Below are positions 1 to 6,835 of a stretch of DNA of 13,570 bases, in pieces (the stretch's first letter is position 1; each line of letters starts with the position of its first letter). The notes beneath the pieces are model-generated. The model ran no database searches. It saw only the letters and a list, made by a program, of their open reading frames with translations, and was not told where the DNA came from. The stretch is from Candidatus Thorarchaeota archaeon (GTDB taxonomy: Archaea; Asgardarchaeota; Thorarchaeia; Thorarchaeales; Thorarchaeaceae): positions 1 to 13,570 of the forward strand of contig JAGSHP010000083.1 in NCBI GenBank assembly GCA_029855925.1, in the 5' to 3' direction. The translations under genes and the position numbers were made by a program.

Positions 1-309
1 CAGTATTGCTATGACTGGGAGCCCCTCAGGAGGTACAAAGTCATCGGCCTTTTGAGCCTTGGATCTCTTCCCAGACTTAGAGACTAGGGTGAGTCTTGTG
101 GCGGGGCTGACTCTGACACCAATATTGTATCCATTGCCCAACTTGATGACGAGGTGGTCCGGGTCCGCCCCGATTTGAGCTCGGGGCATCAGAGTCCCCT
201 GATATTCCTGGCGGGCATTGGTTATCATGATGCGGTCTCCAACCTCTGCTCCGATCTTTCTTAGCAGGTCGGACACGATGCCGCTATAGCCTGATTCCTC
301 ATGAAGCAC
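1..309 (-). CDS. gatD: Glutamyl-tRNA(Gln) amidotransferase subunit D, N-terminal part (runs off left edge)
   Basis: GatD is the asparaginase-like subunit of the archaeal GatDE complex. It releases ammonia from glutamine so that GatE can convert Glu-tRNA(Gln) to Gln-tRNA(Gln) in the cytoplasm. Only 103 codons are present, read from a GTG at 309 leftward with no stop before position 1. The visible N-terminal domain has family features: GYSG near residue 7, VGDRIMITN near 23-31, Y-Q-G-T-L-M-P-R, then DHLVIKLGNGYNIGVRV. The asparaginase core begins just as the gene leaves the window (PPEGLPVIAIL). The GTG start is chosen because an in-frame TGA lies two codons upstream and GAGGTG sits about 6 bases before it. 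I recognised the family from these motifs. It is transcribed separately from the GDT1 gene behind it, since a TATA-like box lies between them. Confidence 0.88.
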   Translation of the reverse strand, partial: MLHEESGYSGIVSDLLRKIGAEVGDRIMITNARQEYQGTLMPRAQIGADPDHLVIKLGNGYNIGVRVSPATRLTLVSKSGKRSKAQKADDFVPPEGLPVIAIL

Positions 310-351
310 GAGTCACACCTCATTGTATGAAGAGGTCCATCTTAGGCCTGG

Positions 352-362
352 TCATAAACTTT
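352..362 (-). promoter_or_regulatory. Candidate TATA box of gatD
   Basis: On the minus strand this reads AAGTTTATGAC. It lies about 45 bases upstream of the GTG at 309, so transcription would start near 330 and leave a short leader holding the GAGGTG ribosome site. This is inference from spacing and composition only. Confidence 0.35.
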
Positions 363-384
363 CGCTAGAAATGCACAATGATGC

Positions 385-948
385 TCATAGAACTCCCAGC
401 ACTGTTATGAATGCAAAAATTATGAACACGGCACCGGTCGTTAGTCGTATCAGTCTTACAGGGAGACGCTCTGCAAGTTGAAAGCCAGCATAAGCACCAA
501 TCGCGTTGACAACAACGAATCCAATAATTGCGCCTGCGACCACTAGTATGGGAAATGCTGTTGTGGAGGAGAGTGCCAGAATGACGATCTGGCTCTTGTC
601 GCCCAGCTCGGAAAAGAGGACGAGCATGAACATGTTGATGAAACGACTCGGTGTGTCTGTGGAACATACCATATCTTGATCATCATTGAGAAGTGTCAAT
701 ACACCCATGATCATGAACAGAACAGCTGAGACCAAGACAATGATGGTCAACGGTAGTAGAGTCGCGAGAAGAAATCCCACTAGTGCAGCGATAATGGTTG
801 CTGTGCTGAGTGCCAGTATAGATGCCACTAGTACGATTCCTGGCCGCCGTTGTTGAGCACTCAGACACAGTGTTGTGAGCATGGTCTTGTCGCCAAGCTC
901 TGAGAGTAGAATGAGGCTGAGTGCTGACAGAAAGGTATTGATTGGCAT
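385..948 (-). CDS. GDT1/TMEM165 (UPF0016) family membrane transporter
   Basis: This 187-residue integral membrane protein belongs to the family whose characterised members transport Mn2+ or Ca2+ in exchange for protons. Two copies of the diagnostic motif are visible: ELGDKT at 17-22 and ELGDKS at 114-119, each at the start of a three-helix repeat. Hydrophobic segments lie at about 3-16, 37-60, 66-85, 104-125, 133-155 and 167-187. That gives the typical six-helix, two-repeat layout, and the length is normal for prokaryotic members. The acidic and lysine residues of the motifs are the expected ion-binding positions. The ATG at 948 lies 24 bases after the GH1 stop and has no clear SD; an in-frame TAA (the GH1 stop) bars a much earlier start. 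The two genes are probably co-transcribed, but the substrate cannot be told from sequence. Confidence 0.88.
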   Translation of the reverse strand: MPINTFLSALSLILLSELGDKTMLTTLCLSAQQRRPGIVLVASILALSTATIIAALVGFLLATLLPLTIIVLVSAVLFMIMGVLTLLNDDQDMVCSTDTPSRFINMFMLVLFSELGDKSQIVILALSSTTAFPILVVAGAIIGFVVVNAIGAYAGFQLAERLPVRLIRLTTGAVFIIFAFITVLGVL

Positions 949-972
949 CAGAAGCGTCGACAGCGCTTGCCA

Positions 973-2310
973 TTAACAGTCTTGTGGTGTGTGAGCGGCT
1001 TGAAGGTACTTTGACTGTAGTTCTGCAGAGATCCCATTGTTCTCAATGATCTCCCGGAACATGTACGCACTCTCGCGTGGCTGACGCCTGAGCGTCTGAT
1101 AGTCCACTTCCACTAGGCCGAAGTGGCTACTGTATCCATGTGCCCATTCAAAATTGTCAGTGAGCGACCAGACAAGATAACCACGAATATCTACCCCCTC
1201 GCTAATTGCACGGTGCACCTGTTGCAGATGCTGAAGGATGTATCTGCAACGTAATGAGTCGTCAGAGGTTCCAATCCCATTCTCTGTGAGAAAGATGGGA
1301 ACACTGTATCTCTCCCAGAACTCCTTGAGGACATGGTAATACCCCTCGGGGAAGACCTCCCAATCGAGCCCTTCACATCTCTCGAGGTTGGGATCCTTGG
1401 GCGGTTCCTCACCGGCTAGGAAGTCAACCTCTGAGGACACCAGTATTCGGCTATAGTAGTTGAGACCTATGAAGTCGGTGGACTGTTGAAGAGGCGCGTA
1501 TGGAGACCCGTCACCCAGTGGTTCGGGTAACGTACCGGTCACAGCACCGCGAGTCCAGATATGATTGTAGAGCTCGTTATAGTATTGAGCGAGTTCGATG
1601 TCGTCCTCATTGGAGGAGTCGGCAGGCATGAAGTATGAGACACTGACCACCGGAGCTATCTGGGGCTGCTCAAGACCTCTCTCCTCATACACCTCACGGA
1701 TCTGCGTGGCGGCCTGCCCGTGTGCCATCAGGAGGTGCTTTGCAACAGTGAGTGCTTTGCCATAGTCATGCATGCCAGGGGGAAACTCACCGAATAGATA
1801 ACCTGCGACTGCCACCACCATGGGCTCATTGATAGTATTCCAGATGATGTCATAATCACAGAGCAGTTCAGCCATCTTTCGGCAATAGGGAGCGAAGAGC
1901 TCGGGGCTCTCCGGATTCAACCATGCATCTTGGTTCGAGAACCAGAGAGGGTTTGTAAAGTGGTGAAGCGTCACCATCGGTTGGATATCACGTGCAAGAA
2001 GGGCCTCCACTACTTTGCGATAGTGCTCAAGTTCTTTCGGGTCCCAATGCCCCTGAGAGGGCTCGATACGGCTCCATTCCACAGAGAATCTATGTACTTG
2101 ATGACCCAGTGACTTGGCAAGGGCGAAGTCTTCCTCATAACGATTATAGTGGTCGCAGGCGATTTCAGATGTTATTCCATCTCTTATCTTTCCGGGGAGC
2201 CTCTCCCACTCAGTCCAGTCATTGTTGTTGTGCCCCTCTGTCTGGTGTGCTGAGGCAGCGCTGCCCCATAAGAAGCCGTTTGGAAAATGTAGGTCCTTGA
2301 AGGTCATCAT
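973..2310 (-). CDS. Glycoside hydrolase family 1 beta-glycosidase
   Basis: This 445-residue protein is a retaining beta-glucosidase or beta-galactosidase-type enzyme with a TIM barrel that hydrolyses non-reducing beta-linked sugars. GH1 signatures in order are FPNGFLWGSAAS (9-20) with HQTEG (22-26), HRFSVEWSR (73-81), VTLHHFTNPLW (113-123), the acid/base motif TINEP with E162, GLNYYS (282-287), the nucleophile motif LTENG with E343, and WSLTDNFEW (381-389). Both catalytic glutamates are intact and no signal peptide is seen, so it is probably cytoplasmic. The first of two adjacent ATGs (2310 and 2307) is used; GAGGT at 2316-2320 serves either. The start lies only 25 bases from the CCA end of tRNA-Leu. 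It may therefore share the tRNA transcript. Exact substrate preference is not predictable. Confidence 0.95.
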   Translation of the reverse strand: MMTFKDLHFPNGFLWGSAASAHQTEGHNNNDWTEWERLPGKIRDGITSEIACDHYNRYEEDFALAKSLGHQVHRFSVEWSRIEPSQGHWDPKELEHYRKVVEALLARDIQPMVTLHHFTNPLWFSNQDAWLNPESPELFAPYCRKMAELLCDYDIIWNTINEPMVVAVAGYLFGEFPPGMHDYGKALTVAKHLLMAHGQAATQIREVYEERGLEQPQIAPVVSVSYFMPADSSNEDDIELAQYYNELYNHIWTRGAVTGTLPEPLGDGSPYAPLQQSTDFIGLNYYSRILVSSEVDFLAGEEPPKDPNLERCEGLDWEVFPEGYYHVLKEFWERYSVPIFLTENGIGTSDDSLRCRYILQHLQQVHRAISEGVDIRGYLVWSLTDNFEWAHGYSSHFGLVEVDYQTLRRQPRESAYMFREIIENNGISAELQSKYLQAAHTPQDC

Positions 2311-2335
2311 CTCTTACCTCTCGGAACTGCCAGAT

Positions 2336-2452
2336 TGGTGCGGGAGGCGGGATTTTCACGTCCCCTGTAGTCGAGGAGCGTCTTGAACCCGCGAACCCCT
2401 ACGGGAGCAGATCTTAAGTCTGCCGCCTTTGACCTGGCTCGGCAACTCCCGC
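2336..2452 (-). tRNA. tRNA-Leu(UAA) with a 29-nt intron in the T-loop
   Basis: The acceptor stem pairs GCGGGAG (2452-2446) with CTCCCGC (2346-2340), followed by discriminator A and an encoded CCA (2338-2336). The anticodon stem GCAGA/TCTGC encloses the loop CUUAAGA, with anticodon UAA at 2416-2414. A long class II variable arm (CCC-GUA-GGG) follows, as expected for Leu. The T-stem GCGGG/CCCGC is interrupted by extra sequence in its loop. Removing 2353-2381 leaves the normal seven-base loop UUCAAGU and an 88-nt tRNA including CCA, the expected length. The GH1 start lies 25 bases downstream and tRNA-Val 70 bases upstream on the same strand. Confidence 0.93.
2353..2381 (-). other. BHB-type intron at tRNA position 59/60 (T-loop)
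   Basis: The pre-tRNA folds into a canonical bulge-helix-bulge. The exon T-stem is 2392-2388 with 2351-2347. The four-base-pair centre is UUCA (2387-2384) with UGAA (2358-2355). The 5' bulge is AGA (2383-2381) and the 3' bulge is AAU (2354-2352). Beyond the centre is an inner stem: CG/CG, a one-base bulge, then CUCC/GGGG closing a nine-base loop. Cutting each bulge after its second base, as the archaeal tRNA endonuclease does, excises exactly 29 nt and restores the T-loop UUCAAGU. Confidence 0.88.
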
Positions 2453-2522
2453 AGTGTTGCACCGGTCAGGTCAAATGTACCCCAAGTTCGTCCCGTAGAG
2501 CACTCCGCATTCTTGCATGTGA

Positions 2523-2601
2523 TGGTGGGGCGGACGAGATTTGAACTCGTGATCTACTCGGTGTAAGCGAGTCGTCATAGGCCGGGCTAGACTACCGCCC
2601 C
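2523..2601 (-). tRNA. tRNA-Val(UAC)
   Basis: The acceptor stem GGGGCGG (2601-2595) pairs with CCGCCCC (2533-2527), followed by A and an encoded CCA (2525-2523). The anticodon stem ACUCG/CGAGU encloses the loop CUUACAC with anticodon UAC at 2565-2563. The variable loop is AGAUC. The T-arm is ACGAG-UUCAAAU-CUCGU. Length is 79 nt with CCA and there is no intron. It is the first of two tRNA genes read toward GH1. Confidence 0.95.
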
Positions 2602-2622
2602 TACAAGAGGAACTGTCACGAC

Positions 2623-2631
2623 CAATAAAAG
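2623..2631 (-). promoter_or_regulatory. Candidate TATA box of the tRNA-Val/tRNA-Leu unit
   Basis: The minus strand reads CTTTTATTG, centred about 27 bases before the 5' end of tRNA-Val at 2601. This is the normal archaeal TATA-to-start distance if transcription begins at or near the mature 5' end. No comparable box can fit between tRNA-Leu and GH1, so this promoter may also drive GH1 and the GDT1 gene. Confidence 0.45.
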
Positions 2632-2644
2632 AATTGCTCAGTGG

Positions 2645-3319
2645 TCAGAGCTTGGAGCCTACAAGGTGAACTTCTTGCCGTTCTGTTGTGAGAACGATGG
2701 ACTGTGCAGTGACACCGAGTCCTTCGATCTGGTGGATCAGTTGAAACATGTTCTCATCAGACGGGGCTATCTTTACTGCAAGCACAAAACGACCTTCTCT
2801 CTTAAGAAGAGGAAGAAATCGTTTCAATAAGAACACGGAGCCCTGCCAGTCCGTTGTGACATCGATGAGAAGAACGTCAAGGGAGTTGGGTGCGGCAAGG
2901 TCTGTGGGATTGACGGTGAAGGCGTCAGCAATGACTAGGGACGCAGTATGGACTGCTTCAATCTGACGACGCAGCCTCTCTGCAAACTCTAGCGAAACCT
3001 CAACACCCTTCACGATGGCACCCTTGTCAAGAGCGTATAGCAGGAAACCTCCTGAGGAACTACCTATATCTAGTACACGAGATCCTTGTGGAATCAGATT
3101 TCCACCGAGATACGAGTCAATCTCGTGAAGCTTGTGGTATCCCATTGGTCTAACGAGGTAGTGCTCAGATACCTGCACGGTGTCGGTGGGTCTCACCTTT
3201 GATGCGGGCTTAGGAATGAGCCCATTGAGTCGTACATGACCAGACGCTATGGCTCGCTTAGCAACCTGTCGTGAGGGGAAGTATCCCTTGTCGACCAGCC
3301 ATCTATCAAGTCGCACCAT
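2645..3319 (-). CDS. TlyA/FtsJ-like RNA methyltransferase with N-terminal S4 domain
   Basis: This 224-residue protein combines an S4 RNA-binding domain (about 3-50: RLDRWLVDKG..SRQVAKRAIASGHVRLNG) with a Rossmann methyltransferase. The SAM motif is VLDIGSSSGG (82-91). The FtsJ-type K-D-K-E tetrad is visible as K63 (YHKL), D153 (LIDVT), K183 (AVKIA) and E216 (RQEVHLVG). Bacterial TlyA methylates rRNA 2'-hydroxyls and other family members act on RNA; the archaeal target is not known to me. The ATG at 3319 is chosen because residue 1 is then at the S4 domain edge; upstream in-frame sequence is the 3' end of the DUF2110 gene. The two genes overlap by 14 bases, which suggests translational coupling as the last gene of the TFE cluster. 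Confidence 0.85.
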   Translation of the reverse strand: MVRLDRWLVDKGYFPSRQVAKRAIASGHVRLNGLIPKPASKVRPTDTVQVSEHYLVRPMGYHKLHEIDSYLGGNLIPQGSRVLDIGSSSGGFLLYALDKGAIVKGVEVSLEFAERLRRQIEAVHTASLVIADAFTVNPTDLAAPNSLDVLLIDVTTDWQGSVFLLKRFLPLLKREGRFVLAVKIAPSDENMFQLIHQIEGLGVTAQSIVLTTERQEVHLVGSKL

Positions 3320-4079
3320 CGCGCATCGCCTTGACTTCACGTGGAATGAAGATGTGCATGGGAACGCCACGGAGTTTGGGTCCAATGGCGGCAATTATTC
3401 CTGAGGCACGTGTACTACGTTTACAGACAAGAACATGTTCATGAACACCTATGGATTCGACCTCGTAGATGTCTTCGATGTGGTGCGTCTTCTCCAATGC
3501 TCGCTCGATCATTGAATAATTGGCGCCAAATACAAAGAGCCGCTCATGTTCGTCGTTCATCCATTTGTCGAGTCGGTCTAGGAACTGCTCCGATAGAGAC
3601 CCCTCAATTGTCAGGTTTCTTCTGTCTATGCTGGTGATGATGACCTCAACCGGGAGATTGTCTACAAGTAGGAGCGATTTTGCAATCTGCCGGAGGGACC
3701 GTCGAGGCAGTTCCAGCTGCTCTCGTAGTCGATGCAGAGGAACCAGTACATCAATAGTTTCGGGATTGTGAATGCCAATATCGACATAGAGGCCATAACC
3801 CACCTTTCCCACATCTATGAGCCATCCTGAGAGTGTGCTCTGCTCGGTCAGCTCCTCAAATGTAGGACAGGTATCATACTCTGAAAGAATCGAGTTCGCG
3901 ACGAATTCTTCATCACTGCCGGTCAGAGTGACGGAGACATAGCCACGCTTATTGGTCCGGACTTTCGTAAATGCAACATCAAGTTTGGAGAATTTTTGTT
4001 GCAATGAGTGAGTGAGATCTTGAATTAGACGATTTGCATATGGTCCATAGACACGGGTCTTCAGAGGAATCTGTTGCAT
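3306..4079 (-). CDS. DUF2110 family archaeal protein
   Basis: This 257-residue protein resembles the archaeal DUF2110 family, which is often found beside the TFE gene; its function is not established. Residues 84-125 (GWLIDVGKVGYGLYVDIG, then DVLVPLHRLREQL) look like an S1/OB-type beta barrel, which hints at nucleic-acid binding; this is inference. The C-terminal part (about 210-245) is rich in short beta-strand-like segments. The ATG at 4079 is preferred to a TTG at 4118 because CCGGAG lies 8 bases before it. It sits between TFE (47 bases upstream) and the TlyA-like gene (14-base overlap), so all three are probably one transcript linking transcription initiation and RNA modification. Confidence 0.75.
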   Translation of the reverse strand: MQQIPLKTRVYGPYANRLIQDLTHSLQQKFSKLDVAFTKVRTNKRGYVSVTLTGSDEEFVANSILSEYDTCPTFEELTEQSTLSGWLIDVGKVGYGLYVDIGIHNPETIDVLVPLHRLREQLELPRRSLRQIAKSLLLVDNLPVEVIITSIDRRNLTIEGSLSEQFLDRLDKWMNDEHERLFVFGANYSMIERALEKTHHIEDIYEVESIGVHEHVLVCKRSTRASGIIAAIGPKLRGVPMHIFIPREVKAMRDGAT

Positions 4080-4126
4080 TGTATTTTCTCCGGATGGAGC
4101 GGAAGAGGGGTTTCCCAAATATAGAC

Positions 4127-4654
4127 TTACAAAGAGGATGTGGCCTTCAGGTCAGCTCGAAGTTCTTCGACCTGTTTTCGCAGGAAAGATATTGTGCGTT
4201 CATTGTCGACGTACTGAAGTAGTCCATTGCAGACCGGACAACGAAAGGAGAGATTCATTGCCTCCTCAAAGGGGACTGGAGGAGAGTCACGATTCACACA
4301 GGCATAGAGCTCGTTATTGGTCTCATGCTCCAATCTCTGCTCAAGAAGACTGAGAACCATCCGTTTCTTTCTATTGACTAACGCCTGTGCCTTGCGGGGA
4401 TCAATCTTCCAGTAGTAGAGAAACCAGCCAGTATCAGTGTCCCGGATTCTTCGATATGATGCAAGATGATTATCATGAAGTTTGTACAGTATTCGGCGAA
4501 CAATATTGAGCTTGAGGTCCGTCTTAGTTGCGATCTCTTCATCCGTAGTTTCTTCCACATTAACAAGAACTGTTGCTACGTCAACTCCTTCTTTACCCGC
4601 GATTTCTTCGACCACGAGGCGGAATAGGTCTGTATTGAAGTTAGAGTGTGCCAT
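4127..4654 (-). CDS. tfe: Transcription initiation factor E subunit alpha (TFE), degenerate zinc ribbon
   Basis: TFE helps TBP/TFB-recruited RNA polymerase open promoters. The 175-residue protein has the expected winged-helix domain (about 5-85, with TTDEEIATKTDLKLNIVRRILYKL-type helices and GWFLYYWKID at 76-85), a basic linker helix (86-112) and a zinc-ribbon region (115-150). The ribbon shows C119, C139 and C142, but the partner of C119 is R122: the first knuckle reads CVNR rather than CxxC, and the codon is CGT. FEEAMNLSFRCPVC and LLQYVDN are otherwise typical. A C-terminal coiled tail follows (153-171). It leads the TFE/DUF2110/TlyA cluster, and a separate TATA-rich promoter lies upstream. 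Confidence 0.92.
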   Translation of the reverse strand: MAHSNFNTDLFRLVVEEIAGKEGVDVATVLVNVEETTDEEIATKTDLKLNIVRRILYKLHDNHLASYRRIRDTDTGWFLYYWKIDPRKAQALVNRKKRMVLSLLEQRLEHETNNELYACVNRDSPPVPFEEAMNLSFRCPVCNGLLQYVDNERTISFLRKQVEELRADLKATSSL

Positions 4655-4746
4655 TTATGGTATCACCCGGCAGATGAGATGCTGACTGGTCGCTGGATAA
4701 CGTGATTCCCAGAATCGCTATGATGGGAGTGTATCCAAATCCACAC

Positions 4747-4776
4747 TATATTATATGGGTATAGATACTATATAAG
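4747..4776 (-). promoter_or_regulatory. Tandem TATA-like elements upstream of tfe
   Basis: The 193-base gap between MBF1 and TFE contains two AT-rich boxes on the minus strand, CTTATATAG (4776-4768) and ATATAATATA (4756-4747). Either could place a start about 25 bases further on, giving a leader of roughly 70-90 bases before the ATG at 4654. The rest of the gap shows no gene. The choice between boxes is unresolved. Confidence 0.45.
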
Positions 4777-4847
4777 AGCTGTTCTCCAGCCGCACGAGAC
4801 ATTCCAATATCTTGCATCAGACACTCATTGCCATAGGTCTTGGCACT

Positions 4848-5420
4848 TTATGACTTGGATTTCTTACGCTTGACCTTGACAACATCTCCAAGGGTTGGAC
4901 CACGAGCATCCAAGTCAGAGGCGGTCTTGATAGGGACCGGGCCTATTGGTTCAAGAAGAGATATTTTCAGTTCTCTCTCAAGTCCGCGTATCGTCTTCTT
5001 AGTGGGCTTGAGGCGACCCGCTTCGATTCCCTGCATGGTTGAGAATTTCTCTCCAATTCGCTGCGCAAGCTGTTCTTGAGTGAGGCCGGCCTTTTGACGA
5101 GCACGGCGAATGACTGCGGCATAGTCCTCGATGAGGATCATCTCATCAAGGGTCGCCGGGCGTGGTTTGCGAGGTGGCTGACGGGAACGCGAAGTAGGGC
5201 TGCGTACAGGGGGTTTACGGGGAGAAGAGGTCGTTGGCGCTCCAGCAGGTCTGGTCCAAGACGTGCGTGGCGGTCTTGATCGCGTGGAGGACTTGCCAGA
5301 GGACATGTCTGCGCCTAGGCGCGCTGCGCATTGTGAACATACTTGGAGAGTGGCGCCTTCGATGACCATTGTGCGGCCGCGTCCTTTCATAGGACGACCG
5401 CAGAGCTCGCATGTTGGCAT
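4848..5420 (-). CDS. mbf1: Multiprotein bridging factor 1 homologue (zinc ribbon + XRE-type HTH)
   Basis: The 190-residue protein has the archaeal MBF1 layout. An N-terminal zinc ribbon uses C4, C7, C28 and C31 (CELC at 4-7, CSQC at 28-31). A long basic linker rich in Pro, Ser and Arg follows (about 38-92). Then comes a Cro/C1-type helix-turn-helix (100-153, with GLTQEQLAQRIG and the MQGIEAGRLKPT recognition region), and last a lysine-rich tail (182-190). MBF1 is a conserved transcription or translation-associated factor. The ATG at 5420 is chosen over 5465 because it starts directly at the zinc ribbon and has GAGG 9 bases upstream. The linker looks longer than in the shorter archaeal MBF1 proteins I know. 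The gene diverges from PAN. Confidence 0.92.
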   Translation of the reverse strand: MPTCELCGRPMKGRGRTMVIEGATLQVCSQCAARLGADMSSGKSSTRSRPPRTSWTRPAGAPTTSSPRKPPVRSPTSRSRQPPRKPRPATLDEMILIEDYAAVIRRARQKAGLTQEQLAQRIGEKFSTMQGIEAGRLKPTKKTIRGLERELKISLLEPIGPVPIKTASDLDARGPTLGDVVKVKRKKSKS

Positions 5421-5494
5421 ATGGAAATCCCTCGTATTCAAGACAAGAGGGGACTTAGGACTCATAAAAGTTGACCTGTGACCTGAGTGGAGCG

Positions 5495-5510
5495 TATGAA
5501 AAGTTTCATA
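5495..5510. promoter_or_regulatory. Perfect palindrome between divergent mbf1 and PAN genes
   Basis: TATGAAA-AG-TTTCATA is a 7-bp perfect inverted repeat with a 2-base centre, lying 75 bases before the MBF1 start and about 90 before PAN. On the minus strand it overlaps AT-rich sequence at a plausible TATA position for MBF1. It looks like a dimer-binding operator; the protein is unknown, with MBF1 itself or another HTH factor as candidates. Confidence 0.45.
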
Positions 5511-5560
5511 TCAAGTCAAGATGCTCTGATAAAATGTCCTTTTCAACCACCAAAGATATG

Positions 5561-5568
5561 CTTAAAAC
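5561..5568 (+). promoter_or_regulatory. Candidate TATA box of PAN
   Basis: CTTAAAAC lies about 40 bases before the PAN ATG and would set a start near 5588-5590, just at the GAGG ribosome site. A second possibility is GATAAAAT at 5528-5535, which would leave a leader of about 45 bases and is easier to reconcile with the SD. Confidence 0.3.
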
Positions 5569-5601
5569 GATACTAAACTAAGGGGTAGTGAGGTACGATT
5601 G

Positions 5602-6807
5602 ATGCCTGGGACTGCTGATGCAAAGGATAGCGGGAATCTTGAGGATCCCGCTCTTAGTACGCAGAGCTATACGCGACATCTTGAACGTCGCTTGAGAGCA
5701 CTCGAAACAGAGCGCCAGATACTTCAAGCAGAGCGAAGCAGACTTGAGAAGGAGACCCAAACACTTCGAACCGAGCTCGAGAAACTAAGGCAGTCCCCAT
5801 TGATTACGGCCACGATAATAGAAATGCTAGATGATGGCCGTGCGATAGTCAAGAGCTCGACTGGTCCTAATTTTGTGGTCCATGTTGCCTCGTCGATTCC
5901 CAGAGAACGACTACAGCCTGGAATGCGTGTTGCTCTCAACCAGAGGTCCTTTGCGGTGACCCAGGAGCTACCACCGTCACGAGACCCAATGATTCGGGCA
6001 ATGGAGATTGAAGAGGCACCAGATGTATCATATGCAGATATAGGTGGTCTCAGAGAGCAGCTTCAAGAGATCAGAGAGACTGTCGAACTACCGCTCCTCA
6101 AGCCCGAGGTCTTTGAGACCGTAGGCATAGAGCCTCCAAGGGGTGTCCTACTCACAGGGCCACCTGGAACTGGAAAGACACTCAGTGCTCGTGCAGTTGC
6201 TCACGAGACCAATGCCACATTCATCAGGGTCATTGGTTCAGAACTGGTGCAGAAGTTCATTGGAGAAGGGGCAAGACTCGTCAGGGAGATCTTCATGTTG
6301 GCGAAGGAGAAGGCTCCGACAATAATATTCATTGATGAACTGGACGCGGTTGGTGCTCAGCGGCTTGATATAGCGACCTCTGGAGACCGTGAGGTGCAAC
6401 GTACTCTAATGCAGTTGCTAAGCGAGCTCGATGGGTTCGAGAGCAGAGGGCAGGTCGCAGTTCTCGGTGCTACAAATAGACCGGACATTCTTGATCCGGC
6501 ATTGCTAAGGCCAGGTCGATTTGATAGAATCATCGAGTTCCCGTTGCCGGATGATGAGAGTCGAAGAGAGATCTTCAGGATACATCTTCGAGGAATGAAT
6601 GTAAAGGAAAGCCTTGACCTTGATGATGTCGTCGTGGCGACGAAGGGGAGGACAGGTGCAGATATCAAGGCAATATGCACAGAGGCTGGAATGTTTGCAA
6701 TTCGGGACGGCAGAGATGAGGTCACCCAAGAGGACTTCAGATTGGCAATAAGAAAAGTTGCCGAACGCCAGAAGAGTGAGAGCGCACCTGCGGGCATCTA
6801 CGGATGA
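5602..6807 (+). CDS. pan: Proteasome-activating nucleotidase (PAN, Rpt-like AAA+ ATPase)
   Basis: PAN is the hexameric ATPase that unfolds proteins and feeds them into the archaeal 20S proteasome. The 401-residue protein has all domains in order. There is an N-terminal coiled coil (about 24-64) and an OB domain (about 67-122). The AAA+ core has Walker A GPPGTGKT (186-193), pore loop KFIG (218-221), Walker B IIFIDE (241-246) and GATNRPDILDPALLRPGRFDR (289-309) with sensor N292 and arginines R303 and R306. The C-terminal tail IYG is a valid HbYX motif, the signal that docks PAN on the 20S ring and opens its gate. ATG 5602 is preferred to TTG 5599 because GAGG at 5590-5593 is 8 bases upstream. 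Proteasome core genes are not in the window. Confidence 0.96.
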   Translation: MPGTADAKDSGNLEDPALSTQSYTRHLERRLRALETERQILQAERSRLEKETQTLRTELEKLRQSPLITATIIEMLDDGRAIVKSSTGPNFVVHVASSIPRERLQPGMRVALNQRSFAVTQELPPSRDPMIRAMEIEEAPDVSYADIGGLREQLQEIRETVELPLLKPEVFETVGIEPPRGVLLTGPPGTGKTLSARAVAHETNATFIRVIGSELVQKFIGEGARLVREIFMLAKEKAPTIIFIDELDAVGAQRLDIATSGDREVQRTLMQLLSELDGFESRGQVAVLGATNRPDILDPALLRPGRFDRIIEFPLPDDESRREIFRIHLRGMNVKESLDLDDVVVATKGRTGADIKAICTEAGMFAIRDGRDEVTQEDFRLAIRKVAERQKSESAPAGIYG

Positions 6808-6835
6808 TGAAGAGAATAACGATTGGGATCTGGTC

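Noticed and set aside
3320..3394. N-terminal extension of the TlyA-like protein beginning MPPLDPN
   Set aside because: The 25 extra codons lie wholly within the DUF2110 gene and precede the normal S4-domain start; the ATG at 3319 suffices.
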